A stretch of DNA of 43,222 bases from Deinococcus yavapaiensis KR-236 (lineage in GTDB: Bacteria; Deinococcota; Deinococci; Deinococcales; Deinococcaceae): the NCBI RefSeq assembly GCF_003217515.1, contig NZ_QJSX01000027.1:1-43222 (forward strand), in the 5' to 3' direction. The notes under the pieces were generated by a model, which searched no databases, was not told the origin of the DNA, and worked only from the letters and a program-made list of their open reading frames with translations. This document shows, one piece after another, positions 33,718 to 40,425 of this stretch (its first letter is position 1; the number at the start of each line of letters is the position of its first letter). Made by a program: the position numbers and the translations under genes.

Positions 33718-34392
33718 ATGGAAGCTACGGTGCGCGCCTTCATCTTCGATTTCGACGGCACGATCCTCGACACGGAAACGCACGAGTTTCGCCGCTGGGA
33801 GGAACTTTACCGCGAGCATGGCCAAGTACTCGCCTTGCAAGACTGGCAGCAGGGCGTCGGAACGTGGGGAGCTTTCGATCCTTGGGCGGCGCTCGAACTC
33901 GACGAGGACACGCGCCGCTCGGCACATGATCGGCTGCGGGCCGACATCTTCAAGGCGATCGCGGCGGACGACGTGCGGCCCGGCATTCGGCGAGTGTTGG
34001 CCGAAGCGCGCGAGGCGGGCGTGCGGCTCGCCATCGCCTCTTCGAGCGAACGTGCCTGGATCGAGCCATGGTTGGAGCAGCACGGCCTTCAGGACGTCTT
34101 CGAGGTGCTCGCCACACGGGACGACGTCGCCCGCGTGAAACCCGACCCGGAATTGTACTCGCTCGCCCTCGCCCGCCTCGGCTTGCAGCCCGGCGAGGCG
34201 GTCGCCGTCGAGGACTCCTTTCATGGCGCGACGGCGGCGCACCGCGCGGGACTGCGTGTCATCGTCACTCCGAACGACGTGACGAGTGGGCAGCCTTTCT
34301 TGGACGCTTGGCCGAGGGTCGATTCGCTCGAAGGGGGCTTGAACGTGCTGCTCGGGGCGGTGGGCGCGCCGCCCGTGCAGGTCACGTCGTGA
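33718..34392 (+). CDS. HAD-superfamily phosphatase (beta-phosphoglucomutase-like)
   Basis: The 224-aa Cof/PGM-type HAD protein has motif I FDFDGTILDTE (Asp11, Asp13), a four-helix cap (about 20-85), motif II IASSSE, motif III Lys in RVKPDPELY, and motif IV VEDSFHGATAAHRAG. It is a phosphatase or phosphomutase for a small phosphorylated metabolite; the substrate is unknown. The ATG at 33718 follows TAGACT (33706-33711) by 6 nt. A GTG at 33712 adds two residues but abuts the -10 box. It converges on the kinase gene with a 3-nt gap. Confidence 0.9.
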   Translation: MEATVRAFIFDFDGTILDTETHEFRRWEELYREHGQVLALQDWQQGVGTWGAFDPWAALELDEDTRRSAHDRLRADIFKAIAADDVRPGIRRVLAEAREAGVRLAIASSSERAWIEPWLEQHGLQDVFEVLATRDDVARVKPDPELYSLALARLGLQPGEAVAVEDSFHGATAAHRAGLRVIVTPNDVTSGQPFLDAWPRVDSLEGGLNVLLGAVGAPPVQVTS

Positions 34393-34395
34393 GGT

Positions 34396-35373
34396 TCACG
34401 AACGCTTCTTGAACGGTTTCCACCACGCGCGCCGCTCAGGCTGGCCAGATTGGCCGGAATTCGCCGAGCGCTCCGCCGAAGCGGCCATGGTGGGCTTCGC
34501 CGCGCCCGCTCGTCCGAAGGTCGTGGGTGGCTTGAGGTCGTTCGAAGCGGCCACCTCGTCCAGCTTCAGGCCGCTTCGAACGCCTTGCACCTCTTCGATC
34601 GCCATCACGAAGTCGCGCGCGACCGGTCGGTCCTGCGCCGTTTTCGCCAAGCCACGCTCCACGAGGGCCGTCACGCTTTTGGGCACCTTCGATACCGTAT
34701 GAACGAGCGATTTCGGATAGCTGCTGAGGTGCGCCACCATGAGCCCCTCGTACGTGTCGGACACGAAGGGACGCTCGCCCGTCAACAACTCGTACGCGAG
34801 GACGCAGAGGCTGTACACGTCGGACGCGGGCGTGCCGAGTTCTCCGCGGTAGATTTCGGGCGCCATGTAGAAGGGACTGCCCGCTCCTCGACCTCCTTGC
34901 GCGATGAAGTACGCCGCGCCGAAGTCGCCGAGCGCCGCGCGTCCCGCGTCGAGGTACACGTTTTGACTCTTGACGTCTTGATGCACCACGCCTTGAGCGT
35001 GCAGGAACGTCAAGGCGCGGGCGACGTCGGATATGATGACGAGCGCTTCGTTTTCCGGTACGCGCCCGAGTTCCAGCCAGCGCGCCAAGGTGCTTTCGGG
35101 AAAGTACCGCATGGCCAGGAAGCTGTTCGTGCCGAAGGGCACGCCCGCGTAGCCGATGACGAGGTTCTCGTGCTTGAGCTGAAGGCTGAGTCTGACTTCG
35201 TTCGCGAACCGTTCGGCCCGCTCGGGGTTTTCCAACGTCTCCTGAAAAGGCACTTTCAGGGCGACCCTTTGACCTTGCGAGTTCAAAGCGAGGTACACCC
35301 AAGCGCTGTTCCCACGCCCCAGCGTTCGCTGAAGCGTGTAATCTGGCAAGTTCGGTAGATGCTTGGTCGTCAT
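34396..35373 (-). CDS. Serine/threonine protein kinase (HQD variant loop)
   Basis: The 325-aa Hanks-type kinase has glycine loop LGRGNSAWVYLA (18-29), ATP-binding Lys40 in VALKV, and a catalytic loop HQDVKSQN (131-138) with Asp133. DFG (150-152), APE (171-173) and DVYSLCVLAYELLTGERP follow. The residue before the catalytic Asp is Gln where most kinases have Arg, so it is a non-RD type and activation-loop control may differ. The C-terminal tail (about 265-325) is low-complexity, ends WWKPFKKRS, and has no membrane helix. ATG 35373 is preferred with CGGAG 5 nt upstream; a GTG at 35385 is possible. Confidence 0.9.
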   Translation of the reverse strand: MTTKHLPNLPDYTLQRTLGRGNSAWVYLALNSQGQRVALKVPFQETLENPERAERFANEVRLSLQLKHENLVIGYAGVPFGTNSFLAMRYFPESTLARWLELGRVPENEALVIISDVARALTFLHAQGVVHQDVKSQNVYLDAGRAALGDFGAAYFIAQGGRGAGSPFYMAPEIYRGELGTPASDVYSLCVLAYELLTGERPFVSDTYEGLMVAHLSSYPKSLVHTVSKVPKSVTALVERGLAKTAQDRPVARDFVMAIEEVQGVRSGLKLDEVAASNDLKPPTTFGRAGAAKPTMAASAERSANSGQSGQPERRAWWKPFKKRS

Positions 35374-35452
35374 GTCGCTCCGCACGCTGAGGAAGTCGTG
35401 AACTTAAGTTTAGAAGATTTCCGGCGCGTCGGGTGAGCAGAAACGGCCTGCT

Positions 35453-36130
35453 TCACATCTGCAGAGTTTCTCCCGGGTTCAGCACGTACGGCTCCACGCC
35501 TCGCTCTCTCGCCAACCGGGCGAACTCCTGCGGGTCTCCTGTTAGCGGCGGAAAAGTCCCGTAGTGCATTGGAACGGTTCGCTTCGGCTTGAGCCACTCC
35601 AGCGCTCGCGCCGCCTCGCGGGGCCCCATCGTGAAGTGATCTCCGATCGGCAAGATCGCCAGGTCCAGCCCCTCCTCACCGATGAGGGCCATGTCGCCGA
35701 ACGCGTTCGTGTCGCCCGCGTGGTAGATGCGGACGCCGTCCATCTCGACGATCATGCCCGTCGGCATGCCGCCGTACCGTCCGTCGGGAAACGAGCTGGA
35801 GTGCCAAGCGGGCGTGAGCTTCACGCTGCCCCATGCGAGACGCACGGTGCCGCCGATATTCGCTGCTATGGCGTTCACGCCCTCGCCTTGCGCCCAGTAT
35901 CCGATCTCGGCCGTAGCGATGATCGTCGCTCCGGCCCGCGCGAAATCCAGCGCGTTTCCCAGATGATCGCCGTGCGCGTGCGTCAGGAGCACCGCCGACA
36001 CGTTTTCGCGCAGCAAGTCCTCCAGCGGCACCGGACAAGTCGGATTGCCCTGAATGAACGGATCGATGACGATTTTATGCTCGCCGGTCGAAAAGAGGAA
36101 GGCCGAGTGTCCCAGAAATCGAATCTCCAT
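35453..36130 (-). CDS. UPF0173 metal-dependent hydrolase
   Basis: The 225-aa metallo-beta-lactamase-fold protein of the UPF0173 family begins MEIRFLGHSAFLF. It has THAHGDH, the HxHxDH metal motif (about 60-66), then AWHSS, YHAGDT and PIGDHFTMGP. The substrate is unknown. The ATG 36130 has CGAGGAG 5 nt upstream. A GTG at 36160 would overlap the preceding stop as GTGA but adds ten residues that the family lacks. It is the third gene of a tight operon starting at 36855. Confidence 0.92.
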   Translation of the reverse strand: MEIRFLGHSAFLFSTGEHKIVIDPFIQGNPTCPVPLEDLLRENVSAVLLTHAHGDHLGNALDFARAGATIIATAEIGYWAQGEGVNAIAANIGGTVRLAWGSVKLTPAWHSSSFPDGRYGGMPTGMIVEMDGVRIYHAGDTNAFGDMALIGEEGLDLAILPIGDHFTMGPREAARALEWLKPKRTVPMHYGTFPPLTGDPQEFARLARERGVEPYVLNPGETLQM

Positions 36131-36156
36131 GTAAGCTCCTCGAGCAAGAGCGTACT

Positions 36157-36618
36157 TCACGGCATCGCCGCGCGCACCCCATCAGGAAACTCTTTCGCGA
36201 GGCGCTCCAACGTTCGCCTCGCCGTGGCGTGAAACATCTTCTCGAATGCCGCGCCGCCCCACTTCTCGGCGGTCGGCATGTCGACGTGCACGCGAAACGC
36301 GAAGCGGTAATCGAGCGTGGTTCCCTGTACGGCCCCACTTCCTCCGACTTCCGCCCATGCTTGACTCTCGAGCGTCCTCGGCGTGAGGTGCGCGCCGTCG
36401 TTCGTCAAAATCAACTCGCTTTCGAACGGAAGCGTCAACGTGCCCATCATCGGGACTTGCACGAGCATCTCGGCGCGCACGATCGATTCGCTTACGCGCA
36501 CGTTTTGCAAGAAGGTCACACGCCCGAGGCTACGCTGCGGATCGCGAAGGAACGCGAGCGCCGCCTCGTGAGGCCCGGGGTACGGCAAAGAGAAGGACTG
36601 CTCGGCGTCGAAGATCAC
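36157..36618 (-). CDS. Hypothetical protein (DUF3809-like)
   Basis: The 153-aa soluble protein resembles START-like/SRPBCC lipid-binding folds in pattern: long beta strands, RTLESQAWAEVGGSGAV, and a final long helix EKMFHATARRTLERLAKEF. I believe it belongs to the Deinococcus-restricted DUF3809 family, from memory of the family pattern. The start is GTG 36618, 7 nt after the stop codon of the gene before it, with TAGGCT overlapping that junction. No SD is evident. It lies in a three-gene operon. Confidence 0.7.
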   Translation of the reverse strand: MIFDAEQSFSLPYPGPHEAALAFLRDPQRSLGRVTFLQNVRVSESIVRAEMLVQVPMMGTLTLPFESELILTNDGAHLTPRTLESQAWAEVGGSGAVQGTTLDYRFAFRVHVDMPTAEKWGGAAFEKMFHATARRTLERLAKEFPDGVRAAMP

Positions 36619-36624
36619 GAGGAT

Positions 36625-36855
36625 TTAGCCTACCCACTCGATGACGATGGTGCCGCTCGCGAGCGCGTCCTTGAGTTCCGCTTCCGATGCGCTGTGCAAC
36701 TTCGGCAAGTGTGCGAATCGCGGCGTGGCCGACGCGAAACCAACGCGCACGACCACCTCGTCGCGTCCCTCGTGCTTTCCGAGTCGCCATACCAAGTGTC
36801 CGCCGAGACTTTCGAGTTGCTCGGCGAGGTCGTCGGGCGGGGGAGTGTCGATCAT
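36625..36855 (-). CDS. Small hypothetical protein (DUF3248-like)
   Basis: The 76-aa acidic, soluble protein begins MIDTPPPDDLAEQLESLGGHLVW and ends TIVIEWVG. It may be the DUF3248 family described in Deinococcus; this is a memory-based match. The ATG 36855 is preferred, with GTGAGG at the right distance upstream; a GTG at 36861 is in frame. It is the first gene of the operon with the DUF3809-like and UPF0173 genes. Confidence 0.7.
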   Translation of the reverse strand: MIDTPPPDDLAEQLESLGGHLVWRLGKHEGRDEVVVRVGFASATPRFAHLPKLHSASEAELKDALASGTIVIEWVG

Positions 36856-36906
36856 AGCCACCTCACGAACGGCATTCGACCTTCAGCATAAAGCATGCTC
36901 GCTGTT

Positions 36907-37350
36907 TCAACCGTCCTTGAGACCGCGAATTTCTTCGATGAAGCGTTCGAGCGTGTCGAAATCGCGGTAGACGCTGGCGAAGCGGATGTATGCCACCTCG
37001 TCGATAGGCCGCAGGAAGTTCATCGCTTTGCGTCCGATTTCCTCGCTACTGACTTCCGTCTGGCCGACCTCGTCTTCGAAGCCGTACGCGAACGCCCGCA
37101 AAGTTTCCGGGGTTACAGGACGCTTTTCCGTGGCGAGCGTCAAGCCGCGCAGCAACTTGTCCGGGTTGAACGCTTCGCGCCGCCCGTCACGCTTCACGAC
37201 CATCAACGGTTCGAGTTGCGCGCGCTCGTACGTCGTGAAGCGCCGCCCGCACGACAAGCACTCGCGGCGCCGCCGAATCGCGCCGCCCTCGTCGCTCGGA
37301 CGGGAGTTGACGACCTTGCTGTCGGGCGCCGAGCAGTACGGGCACTTCAT
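36907..37350 (-). CDS. nrdR: Transcriptional repressor NrdR
   Basis: NrdR represses ribonucleotide reductase genes, sensing ATP/dATP. The 147-aa protein has a zinc ribbon (CPYC at 3-6, CLSCGRRF from 31) and an ATP-cone at about 46-136 (VVKRDGRREAFNPDKLLRGL). The start ATG 37350 overlaps the stop of the SDR gene as ATGA, so the two are co-translated. No reductase gene is in this window; targets would carry NrdR boxes elsewhere. Confidence 0.96.
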   Translation of the reverse strand: MKCPYCSAPDSKVVNSRPSDEGGAIRRRRECLSCGRRFTTYERAQLEPLMVVKRDGRREAFNPDKLLRGLTLATEKRPVTPETLRAFAYGFEDEVGQTEVSSEEIGRKAMNFLRPIDEVAYIRFASVYRDFDTLERFIEEIRGLKDG

Positions 37351-38027
37351 AGCAGGGACAATTCGCTCGGGCGCAGCGACGGCGCGTCGGGCAGGGGCAC
37401 GTCGGCCACGATGCCGCGCAGGTGGCGAAGCTCGGGTCGCGCGAGGGCCATCACCGCCTCGGCGAGCGGGCGGTCGTGCTCTCCACCTGCCGCCGCGCGA
37501 GACGGCAGCAGCACGTTCACACGCAAGTCCTCGACGTGCGCGTGCTCGGCCAATCCTCGCAGCGCGCCGCGCTGCGGAGCGGCGTGGAGGCCCTTTTCGT
37601 CGAGGTGCGGCCCGATGAGTGTTAGCCAGGTGCTCGGCAAGCGGCGCCGCAGCACTTGCGCGACGGCCACGCTGGACTTGACGTTGCAGTTGAAGAGCTC
37701 CATCCACTCACCCTCGCTGAGTTGCGCGAACGTGCTGTGCGCGCGCTTGTCGGCGAGGTGCACGACGCCGTGCAGGGCGCCGAAGATCTCCAGGATGCGG
37801 CCTTGCGCGCTCACCCAGTCGAGAGGTACGCCGACGTCCGCCTTGATAGGAATGGCGGTGCCGCCCTCGTACTCGATGTGCGACGCGAGTTGCGCGAGCG
37901 TGTCGGCGTTTCCACCGATCAGCACGACGCTGGCGCCCGATTGCGCGAGCACGGGCGCCACGGAGCGTCCGTATCCCGCGTCGGCGGACGTGACGGCGAT
38001 GACTTGAGCGTCCAGACGGCCTTCCAT
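37347..38027 (-). CDS. Degenerate short-chain dehydrogenase-like protein
   Basis: The 226-aa Rossmann protein resembles SDRs: VIAVTSADAGYGRSVAPVLAQSG at the start, ADVG, Asn115 in NCNVKSS and a VNVLLPSR segment. The TGxxxGxG cofactor motif has decayed to TSADAGYG. The catalytic YxxxK is replaced by roughly A149xxxR153 (HAAPQRGAL), and no Ser stands at the usual catalytic place. It probably lacks dehydrogenase activity and may be a binding or regulatory relic. ATG 38027 follows TATCCT (38039-38034) by 6 nt. It overlaps nrdR by 4 nt, an unusual operon partner. Confidence 0.82.
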   Translation of the reverse strand: MEGRLDAQVIAVTSADAGYGRSVAPVLAQSGASVVLIGGNADTLAQLASHIEYEGGTAIPIKADVGVPLDWVSAQGRILEIFGALHGVVHLADKRAHSTFAQLSEGEWMELFNCNVKSSVAVAQVLRRRLPSTWLTLIGPHLDEKGLHAAPQRGALRGLAEHAHVEDLRVNVLLPSRAAAGGEHDRPLAEAVMALARPELRHLRGIVADVPLPDAPSLRPSELSLL

Positions 38028-38080
38028 CCGCTCAGGATACCGCAGGGACCGAAGCGACCGCCAGGACGCGAAGAAGGCTT

Positions 38081-38281
38081 TCAGGCTGAAGAAGGAAGAG
38101 GGCGGAGGTACTCCAGCGGCGGGTCGCCCGCGCGGTGGCCTCGTTCGCAACGGTGGCACCAGTACGCCTGGTCGCCGTCCCGCAGCTCACACAAGTCGAG
38201 CGCGGCGCCGCATTGAGGGCACGCGTGGACGTACCCTCGGCCGCTGTCGGGATAAAGATCTTGGCGAAAGCGCGGCTTCAC
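38081..38281 (-). CDS. Zinc-ribbon mini-protein
   Basis: The 66-aa protein has CPQC and CHRC pairs separated by about 18 residues, plausible zinc ligands, inside a charged sequence. The start is GTG 38281, 6 nt after TATTAT (38293-38288); the longer frame to 38323 overlaps the Nudix gene end. It could be a nucleic-acid- or protein-binding adaptor; I do not recognise a family. It lies between the SDR and Nudix genes on the same strand. Confidence 0.7.
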   Translation of the reverse strand: MKPRFRQDLYPDSGRGYVHACPQCGAALDLCELRDGDQAYWCHRCERGHRAGDPPLEYLRPLPSSA

Positions 38282-38319
38282 GTTTAGATAATAACAGAAA
38301 AAGACGAGCCGCGCGAGCC

Positions 38320-38937
38320 TCATTCCTCAGACGGGGAGCCCGGCGCAGCCACGCGCCGCCGAGGACGCAACATCGCCGGCTCTTTGTCGAGGTTGTACAC
38401 GAAGTGCCGCGCGCGCCGCTCTCGTAGCCAAGTTTCGAGTGACAGCAAACGTGGCCGGAAGCGTACGAACTCCCGAAGTTCACGAATCGGCACGAAGCGA
38501 GCCTCCTGCACTTCCCGATCCGGATCGCGCGGCCCCAACGTCCCTCCGACCTCACGGGCATGAAAGAAGAATTGCAGGTGATGACCCCACGTCTGGGCAT
38601 GGAATTCCAGCGTGAACGCCAAGTCGCGAATCTCCACCTCCAAGCCCGTCTCCTCCAACGCCTCGCGCCTGGCACCCTCCGCCACGAGCTCGTTGGGATC
38701 GAGCCCACCCTTGGGCAAACTCCACCGACCACGCTCTCGCACCAACAGCACGGTATCGCCGCGCAAAACGATCACGCCCACCCCGATGCGAATCGGCAAC
38801 GACGTCGGCGCTTTCGGTGTCTTCGCCACCTTAGGAGCATTCACGGGCGCGGCCGCGGAAGCGTTTTCTCCACCCCCGCGCCCTCCGCGACGGCGCCGCC
38901 GCCGACGCGCGGGTGGCTTCGACGACGGCGCCGTCAC
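38320..38937 (-). CDS. Nudix hydrolase with Arg-rich N-terminal tail
   Basis: The 205-aa Nudix protein has the full box from Gly77: G-x5-E83-x7-R91-E-A-x-E95-E-x-G98 (GGLDPNELVAEGARREALEETG). Such enzymes hydrolyse nucleoside diphosphates linked to another moiety, and Deinococcus has many. Residues 1-45 form a disordered tail with a run of seven Arg, followed by Gly, Ala and Pro. The tail could bind RNA, DNA or phosphate polymers. GTG 38937 overlaps the dnaB stop (GTGA), so it is translationally coupled to the replicative helicase. Confidence 0.88.
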   Translation of the reverse strand: MTAPSSKPPARRRRRRRGGRGGGENASAAAPVNAPKVAKTPKAPTSLPIRIGVGVIVLRGDTVLLVRERGRWSLPKGGLDPNELVAEGARREALEETGLEVEIRDLAFTLEFHAQTWGHHLQFFFHAREVGGTLGPRDPDREVQEARFVPIRELREFVRFRPRLLSLETWLRERRARHFVYNLDKEPAMLRPRRRVAAPGSPSEE

Positions 38938-40277
38938 ACGCCCTCCGGCGCGAGATCGTTGAACCGTACGTGCGCGCTATGGAATTGCAGCTTCACCGTA
39001 CCCACCGGGCCGTTACGCTGCTTACCGATGATGATCTCCGCGATTCCCTGCTGATCCGTTTCCTTGTTGTAATACTCGTCGCGATAAATGAACATCACGA
39101 TGTCGGCGTCTTGCTCGATCGCGCCCGATTCACGAAGGTCCGACAGCATCGGGCGGTGGTTGGGTCGTTGCTCCACGGCGCGCGAAAGCTGCGAGAGAAC
39201 GACGATCGGGACGTCGAGTTCACGCGCCAGACCTTTGAGACCACGCGAGATCGCGCTGATTTCCTGCTGACGGTTTTCGCTGCCGGTGCCACCTCGCCCG
39301 CCGCTCATGAGCTGCAGGTAGTCGATCACGATCATGCCAAGGTTGCCATGCTTCGCGATGATACGGCGGCACTTGCTGCGAAGCACGTTCAAGGTAAGGT
39401 CCGCCTCGTCGTCGATCACCATCGGCGTCTCGGCGAGCCGCGCCGCCGCGTTCGCGAGCCGCTCGAAATCGCGGTCGCTCAGCTGTCCCGACCGCACACG
39501 ATTCATGTCGACGCGCGCCTCGCTGCACAGCATGCGCAGCGCGAGCTGCACGGCGGGCATTTCCAGCGAGAACACCGCGACCGCCTTTTCCTTGCGAAGC
39601 GCCACGTTCTGCGCGATGGACAGCGCGAAGGCCGTTTTCCCCATGGAGGGCCGCGCCGCCAAGACGTTCAGGCTGCCTTTTTGAAGGCCCGAGATCTGCT
39701 CGTCGAGGTCACGAAACCCCGTGCGCACTCCGTCGGGAATCCCCTGGCTGGTGTGCAGCAAGGTGATGTAGTCCAGCGTGTCGTGCATGACGGCGTTCAT
39801 CTCTTGGAACTCGTCGGTGCCGCGCTGCTGAGCGACGTCGAACACCAGCTTCTGGCTTTTGTCGAGCAGGTCTTCGAGAGGCAGCTGCCCTTCGTAGGCG
39901 AGTTGCATGACCTTGCCGCTCGCCGAGATGAGCTGGCGCAAGGTGTGCTTTTCTTGGACGAGGCGGGCGTACGTCTCGGCGTACGCGGCGGTCGGAACGG
40001 CTTCGGAAAGGCCGATCAGGTAGGAGATGCCGCCGACGTCGTCGAGAATTCCGAGGCGCCGCAACTCGTCGGTGAGGGTGACGAGGTCGACAGGTTCGCC
40101 TTTGTCGGCGAGGCCGCGCATGGCCGTGAAGATCTTGCGGTGCGCTTCTCGGTAGAACATGTCGGCCATGACGGTGTCCCCGAGTTGTACCAGGGCGTCG
40201 TTGTCGACAAGGATCGAGCCGAGGACCGAGATCTCGGCGTCATTGGAGTGGGGCGGAATGCGCGTGACGACTTCCAT
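38934..40277 (-). CDS. dnaB: Replicative DNA helicase DnaB
   Basis: The hexameric 5'-3' fork helicase is 447 aa. The N-terminal DnaG-interaction domain (about 1-125, IPPHSNDAEISVLGSILVDN) precedes a RecA-like core with Walker A ARPSMGKT, Walker B MIVIDYLQLM, and LSQLSRAVE and SGAIEQDADIVMF motifs. The ATG 40277 is chosen from the family N-terminus, with AGGAG 7 nt upstream. It has an excellent promoter at 40388-40416 and no intein. The downstream Nudix gene overlaps by 4 nt. Confidence 0.97.
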   Translation of the reverse strand: MEVVTRIPPHSNDAEISVLGSILVDNDALVQLGDTVMADMFYREAHRKIFTAMRGLADKGEPVDLVTLTDELRRLGILDDVGGISYLIGLSEAVPTAAYAETYARLVQEKHTLRQLISASGKVMQLAYEGQLPLEDLLDKSQKLVFDVAQQRGTDEFQEMNAVMHDTLDYITLLHTSQGIPDGVRTGFRDLDEQISGLQKGSLNVLAARPSMGKTAFALSIAQNVALRKEKAVAVFSLEMPAVQLALRMLCSEARVDMNRVRSGQLSDRDFERLANAAARLAETPMVIDDEADLTLNVLRSKCRRIIAKHGNLGMIVIDYLQLMSGGRGGTGSENRQQEISAISRGLKGLARELDVPIVVLSQLSRAVEQRPNHRPMLSDLRESGAIEQDADIVMFIYRDEYYNKETDQQGIAEIIIGKQRNGPVGTVKLQFHSAHVRFNDLAPEGV

Positions 40278-40387
40278 GCATGAGCTCCTGGGCGCTCCGC
40301 TCGCGGCGGTCGCCTGTGTAAGAGGTGCCTCTGTTCGAGGCCACAATCTCGAACGGCCCCTGTTCGGGTGTTCGGTCGCGTCAAGCC

Positions 40388-40416
40388 ATGATACGGGCCC
40401 GTCGGGTGTCCGTCAA
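40388..40416 (-). promoter_or_regulatory. dnaB promoter
   Basis: On the minus strand TTGACG (40416-40411) and TATCAT (40393-40388) have exactly 17 bp between them. The box begins only 10 nt after the stop of the upstream helicase gene. The leader would be about 100 nt and contains the SD of dnaB. Confidence 0.8.
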
Positions 40417-40425
40417 AGGACTTGT

